A stretch of 5,149 nucleotides of DNA from a bacterium. Lineage in GTDB: Bacteria > Arandabacterota > Arandabacteria > Arandabacterales > Arandabacteraceae. Position numbers and translations under genes: made by a program. The notes beneath the pieces are model-generated. The model saw only the letters and a program-made list of their open reading frames with translations. It had not been told where the DNA came from and searched no databases. This document shows, in pieces, positions 1-5,149 of this stretch. The stretch's first letter is position 1, and each line of letters starts with the position of its first letter. Location: contig JALGWB010000168.1 of NCBI GenBank assembly GCA_025774405.1, positions 1 to 5,149 on the forward strand, given 5' to 3'.

Positions 1-47
1 TGGAGAGATATCAACAAAGTAAGTGCGGAGGGTGCAAGCGTGAATGA
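1..47 (+). CDS. C-terminal tail of a probable NfnA/SudB-type FAD/NAD-binding subunit (5' partial)
   Basis: Codons starting at position 3 read ERYQQSKCGGCKRE and end at TGA 45-47, overlapping the GTG start of the next gene by 8 bases. Ending in a Glu-Arg-Tyr helix followed by a short Cys-rich tail fits my recollection of the C-terminus of the sulfide dehydrogenase SudB / NfnA (PyrK-like ferredoxin-NADP reductase) subunit. That gene commonly sits directly upstream of the gltA/sudA/nfnB-type gene in anaerobes. Only about 14 residues are visible, so no domain can be shown. A second frame also ends here (GEISTK, TAA at 20-22), and the frame of the next gene is open to the window edge, so the frame choice rests on the overlap, the neighbour and the Cys-rich tail. 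The overlap would allow translational coupling of the two subunits. Confidence 0.4.
   Translation, partial: ERYQQSKCGGCKRE
27..31 (+). promoter_or_regulatory. Ribosome binding site for the gltA-type gene
   Basis: GGAGG lies 8 bases before the GTG at 40. It supports that GTG as the start even though the reading frame stays open to the left edge of the window. The site lies inside the last codons of the upstream gene. Confidence 0.7.
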
Positions 48-1452
48 TGAACGTGCTAAGCCGAAAGTGAGTCCGAAGCGAGAGCCAATGCCCCGTCAGG
101 ACCCTCACGTGCGGCGGCGGAATTTCGAGGAAGTTGCTCTCGGCTATACCGAGGAACAGGCTGTCAGAGAGGCAAGGCGTTGCCTCGGTTGTAAGAAGCA
201 ACCGTGCGTAAGCGGTTGCCCGGTCGAGATCGAGATTCCCGAGTTTGTCAAGCTCATTGCTGAACGCAAGTTTCAAGAGGCGATTGACAAAATCCGAGAA
301 AAAAACAGCTTGCCTGCAATCTGCGGGCGTGTCTGTCCGCAGGAAGACCAGTGTGAGAAAATGTGTATTCTTGGAAAGAAGTGGGAACCACTGGCTATTG
401 GTCGACTGGAAAGATTTGTTGCCGACTACGAGATGCGCAAGGGTGATATCAGGATACCCGAGCTTCCCCCACCAACGGGCAAGAGGGTTGCAGTTGTCGG
501 TTCGGGACCTGCAGGTCTGACCCTGGCAGGTGACCTTGCCAAGATGGGTCACCATGTCACTATTTTTGAGGCACTCCATGCTGCTGGTGGCGTTCTGGTC
601 TATGGAATACCGGAATTCCGACTGCCCAAGGAAATCGTTAGAAGGGAAGTCGAATACATAGAGCAACTCGGTGTTGAGGTTGTCACCAATTTCGTGGTTG
701 GCAAGACCCGAACGGTTGAAGAGCTTCTGAAGGATGGTTTCGATGCGGTTTTCATAGGCACTGGTGCTGGCTTGCCGTACTTCATGAACATTCCTGGAGA
801 GAATCTCAATGGAGTTTATTCAGCGAATGAATTCCTGACCAGATCCAATCTGATGAAAGCATACCTTTTTCCCGAGTATGATACACCGATCAAGGTGGGT
901 GAGCGTGTGGCTGTGGTTGGTGGTGGGAACGTTGCAATGGACTCGGTCAGAACGGCTATTCGTATGGGTGGTGAGGAGGTTTACTGCATTTACCGTAGAT
1001 CGAGAACGGAGATGCCGGCAAGAGAAGAGGAGATTGAGAACGCTCTTGAAGAGGGCATGATACTCCGGGAGCTGACGAATCCTGTAAAGATCATTGGCGA
1101 CGAGGATGGTTGGGTTAGGGAGATAGAGTGCATAAGCATGAGGCTCGGAGAGCCTGATTCAAGCGGTCGTCGCCGGCCTGTTCCGATCGAGGGCTCCGAA
1201 TTCCGAATACCTGTTGATGTCGTTATCATTGCCATCGGCCAGGGTCCAAATCCCCTGATACCTTCAACGACACCAGGGCTCAAGACAACCAAATGGGGTA
1301 ACATAGTTGCTGATGAGCAAAGTGGTGTAACCAGTCTGAAGGGGGTTTACGCTGGTGGTGACATCGTAACCGGGGCAGCAACGGTAATCCTTGCAATGGG
1401 AGCCGGGAGGAAGGCAGCCAGAGCCATAGATGAATACCTCAGGAGCAAATGA
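40..1452 (+). CDS. gltA: NADPH-dependent glutamate synthase small subunit family protein (GltA/NfnB/SudA type)
   Basis: This 470-residue iron-sulfur flavoprotein has the architecture of the GltD / homotetrameric GltA / NfnB / SudA family. An N-terminal Fe-S domain carries Cys48, 51, 56 and 60 (CLGCKKQPCVSGC), then Cys95, 99, 105 and 109 (CGRVCPQEDQCEKMC), enough for two [4Fe-4S] clusters. Glu102 sits in the second motif; from memory, a glutamate there helps ligate one cluster in NfnB. A first dinucleotide fold (GSGPAG, residues 154-159) should bind FAD. A second (GGGNVAMD, 294-301), followed by YRRSR near 318, should bind NADPH. AGGD (438-441) is the usual C-terminal FAD contact. The GTG start is favoured by GGAGG at 27-31 and by the usual family length. 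Automatic pipelines call such proteins NADPH-dependent glutamate synthase. With an apparent NfnA/SudB partner upstream and no large GltB subunit in view, a role as the NADPH-binding subunit of an electron-bifurcating NADH-dependent ferredoxin:NADP+ oxidoreductase is equally or more likely. The family is certain; the exact reaction is not. The protein is expected to be cytoplasmic. Confidence 0.9.
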   Translation: MNDERAKPKVSPKREPMPRQDPHVRRRNFEEVALGYTEEQAVREARRCLGCKKQPCVSGCPVEIEIPEFVKLIAERKFQEAIDKIREKNSLPAICGRVCPQEDQCEKMCILGKKWEPLAIGRLERFVADYEMRKGDIRIPELPPPTGKRVAVVGSGPAGLTLAGDLAKMGHHVTIFEALHAAGGVLVYGIPEFRLPKEIVRREVEYIEQLGVEVVTNFVVGKTRTVEELLKDGFDAVFIGTGAGLPYFMNIPGENLNGVYSANEFLTRSNLMKAYLFPEYDTPIKVGERVAVVGGGNVAMDSVRTAIRMGGEEVYCIYRRSRTEMPAREEEIENALEEGMILRELTNPVKIIGDEDGWVREIECISMRLGEPDSSGRRRPVPIEGSEFRIPVDVVIIAIGQGPNPLIPSTTPGLKTTKWGNIVADEQSGVTSLKGVYAGGDIVTGAATVILAMGAGRKAARAIDEYLRSK

Positions 1453-1497
1453 ACTCGTTGACGCGGTGCTGGTGATTGTTTAGCATTTGGGAGTACA
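1453..1497 (+). promoter_or_regulatory. Intergenic gap with a possible sigma-70-type promoter (TTGACG at 1458-1463, TAGCAT at 1481-1486)
   Basis: This is the longest gap in the window. TTGACG (5 of 6 to TTGACA) and TAGCAT (4 of 6 to TATAAT, keeping the key first, second and last bases) are separated by exactly 17 bases. A start about 7 bases downstream of the -10 would fall near 1493, leaving only about 5 bases before the ATG at 1498 and cutting into the GGGAG at 1489-1493. The transcript would thus be nearly leaderless for the DUF177 gene, or the promoter would mainly serve rpmF and the fatty-acid genes. No terminator-like hairpin with a T-run is visible after gltA, so read-through from upstream is also possible. 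The match could be chance. Confidence 0.35.
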
Positions 1498-2016
1498 ATG
1501 TTACGGATTTTTCTTGATACACTTGACGAAGGCTCATCGCACGTTGACCTGACTACAGAAGCCGATGACTTGACAAGCGGCTTCGAAGGGGGATATCTGT
1601 TATCACCCGTAAAAGCAAGTTTGGAGGTCAATCGGACCGGCAACGAAATAATCGTTACAGGGACTGTCTCAGTCAGGGCCGTGGTGGAGTGCGCTCGATG
1701 TCTTGATGAATTCGTCCTGGAGCTTGAGAGTCCGCTCGACATGGTCTTTCTTCTTGGAAGTGGTGCTTCCACGGGAGCGTTGCCCGAAAGGGAGGGTGTG
1801 ATAGACGTTCCTTCAACAGCTACGTATCTGGACTTGACTGACGAGACGCGAAGCAGCCTGCTCGTTCTATTACCACTCAAGCCACTATGTCGCCCTGATT
1901 GTCATGGGCTTTGTCCGAAGTGTGGTACCAACTTGAACAAGGGCATGTGCTCCTGTTCAAAAGAAGATGTGGATAGCAGATGGGATGCTCTAAAACGGTT
2001 TAAGGAAAACTTGTAA
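1498..2016 (+). CDS. YceD/DUF177 family protein, Cys-rich, upstream of rpmF
   Basis: This is a 172-residue protein of the DUF177 (YceD) family, almost always encoded just before rpmF. Visible family marks are CARCLDEF with Cys65 and Cys68, and a C-terminal segment LKPLCRPDCHGLCPKCGTNLNKGMCSC with Cys131, 135, 139, 142, 151 and 153. A conserved-looking DSRWDAL (159-165) follows near the end. The paired cysteines suggest metal, probably zinc, binding (inference). In plants and E. coli, family members have been linked to 23S rRNA maturation and ribosome assembly; the biochemical function is otherwise poorly defined. The ATG is preceded by GGGAG at 1489-1493, only 4 bases away, which is tight. 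The start MLRIFLD is typical for the family and no better start is seen. The gene lies 45 bases after gltA and 27 before rpmF, so co-expression with L32 is likely. The protein should be cytoplasmic; there is no signal peptide or membrane segment. Confidence 0.88.
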   Translation: MLRIFLDTLDEGSSHVDLTTEADDLTSGFEGGYLLSPVKASLEVNRTGNEIIVTGTVSVRAVVECARCLDEFVLELESPLDMVFLLGSGASTGALPEREGVIDVPSTATYLDLTDETRSSLLVLLPLKPLCRPDCHGLCPKCGTNLNKGMCSCSKEDVDSRWDALKRFKENL

Positions 2017-2029
2017 CCATTTCTATGAT

Positions 2030-2035
2030 AAGGAG
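2030..2035 (+). promoter_or_regulatory. Strong ribosome binding site for rpmF
   Basis: AAGGAG lies 8 bases before the rpmF ATG. It is the best Shine-Dalgarno match in the window, as expected for a ribosomal protein needed in large amounts, and it confirms a gene of only 58 codons. Confidence 0.8.
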
Positions 2036-2043
2036 ATAGCGCA

Positions 2044-2220
2044 ATGGCACTTCCCAAAAGAAGGGTTTCGAAGACCCGCAAACGGAAACGACGAACACAT
2101 TGGAAACTGAACCCACCGGGTCTGGTCGCATGTCCCAATTGTAGCGAGTTGATAATGCCGCACCGAGTCTGTCCTCACTGTGGGCATTACAAGGGGGCCA
2201 AAGTCCTGGAGACTGAGTAG
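2044..2220 (+). CDS. rpmF: Large-subunit ribosomal protein bL32
   Basis: This 58-residue protein starts MALPKRRVSKTRKRKRR, the hallmark basic N-terminus of bacterial L32 (usually A-V/L-P-K-R-R-x-S-K). It is followed by THWKL and a zinc ribbon of CPNC (Cys30, Cys33) and CPHC (Cys43, Cys46) around a short loop. This is therefore the zinc-binding, four-cysteine form of L32 rather than the cysteine-free form that some bacteria carry. The C-terminal GHYKGAKVLE is also typical. The length matches the family (about 55-60). L32 sits near the peptidyl-transferase side of the 50S subunit. It ends at TAG 2218-2220, 22 bases before the likely plsX start. Pairing with DUF177 upstream and plsX downstream is the standard order. 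Confidence 0.97.
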   Translation: MALPKRRVSKTRKRKRRTHWKLNPPGLVACPNCSELIMPHRVCPHCGHYKGAKVLETE

Positions 2221-2226
2221 CGATCT

Positions 2227-2234
2227 GGAAGGGG
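2227..2234 (+). promoter_or_regulatory. Ribosome binding site that decides the plsX start
   Basis: GGAAGGGG (core AAGGGG, one mismatch to AAGGAG) lies 8 bases before the TTG at 2243. It supports this TTG over the GTG at 2180, which lies inside rpmF and would add 21 residues unlike any PlsX N-terminus. Confidence 0.65.
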
Positions 2235-2242
2235 TCGACGTC

Positions 2243-3247
2243 TTGAGAATCGCACTTGATGCCATGGGTGGTGACAGGGCTCCAGGAGTTATCATCGATG
2301 GTGCTGTGGCTGCGGCGAGACAGATGGGATCTGGTGTTGAACTTGTCCTTGTTGGAAGGCAGGAGGCACTCGAGGCGGAGATGAAAAAAAGGGGCATTGG
2401 AGGTGATTCCATTACCACTGTTCATGCAGCCGAAGTTATCGGGATGGATGAACAGCCGTCGGTTACTCTCCGAAAGAAAAAGGATTCCTCTATAGCTGTC
2501 GGCTTGAAGCTGCTTCGTGATGGCAGAGTCGATGGCTTCATTAGCGCCGGTAACACGGGTGCTGTTGTTGCCAATGCATTATTCATCCTCGGACGAATCG
2601 CGGGCGTTAAGCGTCCGGCAATCGCCACATATGTACCTACTGAAAGGGATGGATGTATTCTGCTTGATGTGGGTGCAAACATCGATTGCAAACCTGAACA
2701 CCTGTTCCAGTATGGAGTTATGGGAACATGCTATGCCAACAAGGTTCTTGGAAGGCAAAGTCCAAGAGTCGGTCTGCTCAACGTTGGTGAGGAAAGCAGC
2801 AAGGGAACAGAGACGGTAAGGGATGCCTATAGGCTGATGTCGGAAAGTGATCTCAATTTTGTCGGTAACGTCGAAGGACGGGATATCTTTGCCGGATCGG
2901 TCGATGTAGCTGTTTGCGATGGTTTCGTTGGTAACATCCTCTTGAAGTTTGCTGAGAGCGTGGTCGGCATGGTCTATGGAGTGATGCGTGATGCATTACG
3001 TTCAAGTCTGAGAGGCAGGATTGGTGGGTTGCTTCTCAGGCCCGCCTTTAGAGCGGTCAAAGCACGCTTTGATTATGCCGAATACGGGAGTGCTCCCCTT
3101 CTCGGTGTTGATGGCATATGCACAATTGCGCATGGGAGTTCTTCGGTGAGAGCAATAAAGAATGCCGTTGTTGCTACTCATAACTACATAAGGCATGATG
3201 TGAGACCAGCAATAGCAGAAAGGCTTGGAAGAGATGGAGAGTGGTAA
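2243..3247 (+). CDS. plsX: Phosphate acyltransferase PlsX
   Basis: PlsX converts acyl-ACP and phosphate to acyl-phosphate, the donor that PlsY uses to acylate glycerol-3-phosphate in phospholipid synthesis. It is a peripheral membrane enzyme. Family motifs are all present: MRIALDAMGGDRAPG at the N-terminus, FISAGNTGA (99-107), LLDVGAN (140-146), LLNVGEE (178-184), VCDGFVGN (224-231), EYGSAPLLGVDG (280-291) and AHGSS (296-300). The last two carry conserved active-site residues. The 334-residue length is normal. The start is TTG, chosen because MRIALDAMGGD is the standard PlsX N-terminus and GGAAGGGG lies 8 bases upstream. A longer frame from GTG 2180 is open but overlaps rpmF by 41 bases and adds non-conserved sequence. 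No complete substitution of a conserved motif is seen; EYGSAPLLG has Ser where Gly is more usual, a mild change. The end overlaps fabH by 14 bases, implying coupled translation. Confidence 0.96.
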   Translation: MRIALDAMGGDRAPGVIIDGAVAAARQMGSGVELVLVGRQEALEAEMKKRGIGGDSITTVHAAEVIGMDEQPSVTLRKKKDSSIAVGLKLLRDGRVDGFISAGNTGAVVANALFILGRIAGVKRPAIATYVPTERDGCILLDVGANIDCKPEHLFQYGVMGTCYANKVLGRQSPRVGLLNVGEESSKGTETVRDAYRLMSESDLNFVGNVEGRDIFAGSVDVAVCDGFVGNILLKFAESVVGMVYGVMRDALRSSLRGRIGGLLLRPAFRAVKARFDYAEYGSAPLLGVDGICTIAHGSSSVRAIKNAVVATHNYIRHDVRPAIAERLGRDGEW

Positions 3248-4238
3248 TCGCAAAGAGCCCAGCGGGATTGGCATAAAGGGAATAGGTGCCTACGTGCCCG
3301 AGGCAACGCTAACAAATAGCGACCTCGAACAGATGGTTGACACCAGTGATCAGTGGATCACTGAGCGGACTGGAATAAAGAAACGGCATAGGGCGAGTCC
3401 GGATCAGGCGACCTCGGATCTTGCCCGTGAGGCCGCTTTGAGAGCATTGGATGATGCTAATCTGAGACCTTCTGATCTGGATGTGATAATCGTTGGAACA
3501 GCAACTCCTGATATGTTCTTTCCGTCAACAGGTTGTCTTGTCCAGAGGGCAATTGGAGCGACCAAGGCAGCTGCCTTCGATATCAGTGCCGCCTGCAGTG
3601 GCTTTCTCTATGGGCTTTCGATCGCGGAGGATTTCATCAAGACGGGTAAATACGAAAATATACTGGTCATTGGAGCTGAGACCTTGACAAGGATTTTGGA
3701 CTGGACCGACAGAGCGACGTGTGTGCTTTTCGGAGATGGAGCCGGTGCTGCAGTTGTTGGAAGAGTTGGAGACGGGAGAGGTATCATATCAACTTTTATG
3801 GCTAGCGACGGCTCGATGGGGGATTTGCTGAAACTCCCAGCCGGCGGATCCAGAATGCCTGCGAGTGAAGCGACCATAAGAAATCGATTGCATTACGTTA
3901 AGATGGAAGGGAACAAGCTCTTCAAGGCAGCTGTAAAAGCAATGGCGAATGCTGCCACCAGGGTTCTTGAGGATTCGGGCTATACCGGTGAGGATCTGGA
4001 TCTCCTGGTGACACACCAGGCCAACTTGAGAATAATCGATGCGACTGCAAAGCGCATTGACATACCCGACGAAAAAGTCTATACAAATGTCCATGAATAT
4101 GGAAACACCTCAGCTGCATCAATTCCAATCGCGCTGGCTGAGGCAAAAAGGAAGGGTGTACTGAAACACGATATGCTAGTGGAGCTGGTGGCTTTTGGTG
4201 GAGGTCTGACTTGGGCCAGTGTCCTTATGGTATGGTGA
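3234..4238 (+). CDS. fabH: Beta-ketoacyl-ACP synthase III (FabH)
   Basis: FabH condenses an acyl-CoA, usually acetyl-CoA, with malonyl-ACP to start fatty-acid synthesis. It is a cytoplasmic homodimeric thiolase-fold enzyme. The catalytic triad is complete: Cys121 in DISAACSGF, His261 in VTHQANLRI and Asn291 in YGNTSAASI. Other family motifs are DTSDQWITERTGI (36-48), GTATPDMFFPSTG near 86-98, LFGDGAGA around 164-171 and the C-terminal VAFGGGLTWAS. The 334-residue length is normal with a slightly long N-terminus (about 10 residues before GIGIKGIGAYVPE). ATG 3234 is chosen. AGAAAGG at 3217-3223 is 10 bases upstream, whereas the alternative in-frame TTG at 3225 would leave only 1 base of spacing. 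The gene overlaps the end of plsX by 14 bases in another frame. Whether the primer is a straight or branched acyl-CoA, which depends on FabH selectivity, cannot be read from the sequence. No FapR- or FabT-like operator was recognised upstream. Confidence 0.96.
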   Translation: MESGNRKEPSGIGIKGIGAYVPEATLTNSDLEQMVDTSDQWITERTGIKKRHRASPDQATSDLAREAALRALDDANLRPSDLDVIIVGTATPDMFFPSTGCLVQRAIGATKAAAFDISAACSGFLYGLSIAEDFIKTGKYENILVIGAETLTRILDWTDRATCVLFGDGAGAAVVGRVGDGRGIISTFMASDGSMGDLLKLPAGGSRMPASEATIRNRLHYVKMEGNKLFKAAVKAMANAATRVLEDSGYTGEDLDLLVTHQANLRIIDATAKRIDIPDEKVYTNVHEYGNTSAASIPIALAEAKRKGVLKHDMLVELVAFGGGLTWASVLMVW

Positions 4239-4242
4239 GGAG
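4234..4242 (+). promoter_or_regulatory. Ribosome binding site of fabD overlapping the fabH stop codon
   Basis: GGTGAGGAG spans the fabH TGA (4236-4238) and ends 2 bases before the fabD ATG at 4245. Spacing from the GGTGA part is more normal (6 bases). Termination of FabH and initiation of FabD are thus physically linked, which suggests translational coupling. An in-frame GTG at 4242 would add one Met and is less likely. Confidence 0.55.
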
Positions 4243-4244
4243 TG

Positions 4245-5149
4245 ATGGCTGATCTTGCATTTATCTTTCCTGGTCAAGGTTCTCAATCTGTAGGAATGGG
4301 GCGTGATCTCTACGATACGTTCAAGATAGCCAGGGAGACATTTGAGGTCGCTGATGACATCATAGGCTTCGAGCTGTCAAGGATCTGTTTCAATGGTCCT
4401 GAGAGCAAGCTACGCGAGACTCGCTATACCCAGCTGGCCATACTCGTCCACAGTATTGCAGCGTGGCGGGTGATTGAAGCCAGAGGTCTCAAAGCCAGTT
4501 TCATGGCTGGTCATAGTGTAGGTGAATATTCTGCCCTTGTTTCAAGCGGTGCACTTGCCTTCATCGATGCCCTTAGGCTTGTCCGTATAAGGGCTGAGGC
4601 GATGTATGAGGCTGGTGTGAAACAGCCAGGTGCAATGGCTGCTATCCTCGGCATATCCGATGACGGGCTGGCTGGCCTCTTGAGAGATGCAGAGCAAGCT
4701 GGCACAATTGTTGCCGCGAATTACAACAGCCCGGGTCAGGTGGTTATTAGCGGTGAGGTCAACGCAGTGCAGAAAGCTGTGGAAATAGCCAAGCGTCACG
4801 GAGCCAAAAGGGCAATCAGGCTAAACGTGAGTGGAGCTTTTCACTCACCTCTGATGGCAGCTGCGCAGCAAAGGCTGTCTGAAGCCCTGCGCATGACCAG
4901 TTTTTCGGATGCCAAAGTGCCGGTTGTTAGCAATGTAACTGCCAGGCCGACCATGACCAGGGATGAGATAGTTGGCGCACTTGAAAGGCAACTGCTTAGT
5001 CCTGTCCTTTGGCAGCAATCGATGGAGTTCATCATAGCTCAGGGAGTGAATCGATTTGTCGAAGTCGGACCAGGTACTGTCCTGTGCGGATTGATGCGTA
5101 GAATCAATCCTGATGCGTCCTGCTTTAACTGTGCCGATGTAGCAGGTAT
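4245..5149 (+). CDS. fabD: Malonyl-CoA:ACP transacylase FabD (3' partial)
   Basis: FabD transfers malonyl from CoA to ACP, providing the extender for FabH and the elongation synthases. 301 complete codons are visible with no stop before the window end. Family length is usually about 305-316, so only some ten residues are missing. The sequence begins MADLAFIFPGQGSQSVGMG, with Gln11 of the oxyanion region. The nucleophile motif is GHSVGEYSA with His90 and Ser91. Arg116 (VRIRAEAM) should bind the malonyl carboxylate and His200 in SGAFHSPLM is the catalytic base. PGQVVISG (near 164-171) and VEVGPGTVLCGL near the C-terminus are also typical. These positions match E. coli Ser92, Arg117 and His201 within one residue. 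A malonyl-specific enzyme is supported by the Arg. It starts 6 bases after fabH. fabG, acpP and fabF would be expected next but lie outside the window. Confidence 0.96.
   Translation, partial: MADLAFIFPGQGSQSVGMGRDLYDTFKIARETFEVADDIIGFELSRICFNGPESKLRETRYTQLAILVHSIAAWRVIEARGLKASFMAGHSVGEYSALVSSGALAFIDALRLVRIRAEAMYEAGVKQPGAMAAILGISDDGLAGLLRDAEQAGTIVAANYNSPGQVVISGEVNAVQKAVEIAKRHGAKRAIRLNVSGAFHSPLMAAAQQRLSEALRMTSFSDAKVPVVSNVTARPTMTRDEIVGALERQLLSPVLWQQSMEFIIAQGVNRFVEVGPGTVLCGLMRRINPDASCFNCADVAG

Noticed and set aside
990..1304. Open frame of 104 codons on the minus strand within the gltA-type gene
   Set aside because: It is fully covered by a well-supported conserved gene on the + strand, has a low-complexity Ser-rich translation and no recognisable family; it is a shadow frame.
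1453..1497. Possible terminator after the gltA-type gene
   Set aside because: No stable inverted repeat followed by a T-run is present; only short T stretches are seen.
1347..1880. 177-codon minus-strand open frame spanning the gltA end, the gap and DUF177
   Set aside because: It overlaps two recognised genes and the only possible promoter gap. Its translation is Ser/Arg-rich without known motifs, as expected of antisense shadows.
2221..2242. FapR- or FadR-type operator before plsX
   Set aside because: The 22-base gap holds a ribosome binding site and no palindrome resembling known fatty-acid regulator sites.
2000..2425. Overlapping minus-strand frames opposite rpmF and the start of plsX
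   Set aside because: rpmF and PlsX are unmistakable on the + strand, and the antisense translations show no family motif.
1..5149. Novel defence, mobile or secondary-metabolite system
   Set aside because: Every gene belongs to a widespread housekeeping family in a familiar order, with no direct repeats, integrase, transposase or array-like spacing.

Overview
This window is a compact block of bacterial housekeeping genes, all on the + strand, with no non-coding gap longer than 45 bases. I found no mobile element, CRISPR array, RNA gene or phage-like segment. It holds two functional groups. The first (about 1-1452) is an iron-sulfur flavoprotein of the GltD/NfnB/SudA type (NADPH-dependent glutamate synthase small-subunit family). 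Just before it is what looks like the last few codons of a partner subunit of the NfnA/SudB type. The second (1498 to the window end) is the conserved order YceD/DUF177 - rpmF - plsX - fabH - fabD, which links ribosomal protein L32 to the start of fatty-acid and phospholipid synthesis. E. coli and many other bacteria share this order.

The genes are tightly packed: 45 bases between gltA and the DUF177 gene, 27 before rpmF, 22 before plsX, a 14-base overlap of plsX with fabH, and 6 bases before fabD. This spacing suggests one polycistronic transcript with translational coupling, at least from the DUF177 gene onward. A promoter-like pair of hexamers lies in the 45-base gap. Start codons vary: GTG for gltA, TTG for plsX, and ATG for the rest. 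rpmF is only 58 codons long and easy to miss. fabD is cut by the window end with probably about ten residues missing.

How the genes work together: PlsX converts acyl-ACP to acyl-phosphate for phospholipid synthesis. FabD makes malonyl-ACP, and FabH condenses acetyl-CoA with it to begin each fatty-acid chain. The upstream flavoprotein, if it works with its apparent partner as an NfnAB-type transhydrogenase, would supply or balance NADPH, which fatty-acid elongation consumes. That metabolic link is inference.

Organism: a bacterium with intermediate G+C, frequent AGG/AGA arginine and ATA isoleucine codons, and an NfnB/SudA-like protein of a type common in anaerobes, including thermophiles. I cannot name a phylum from this window. 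No previously undescribed system is evident; the window reads as ordinary core metabolism with a few small points worth checking.
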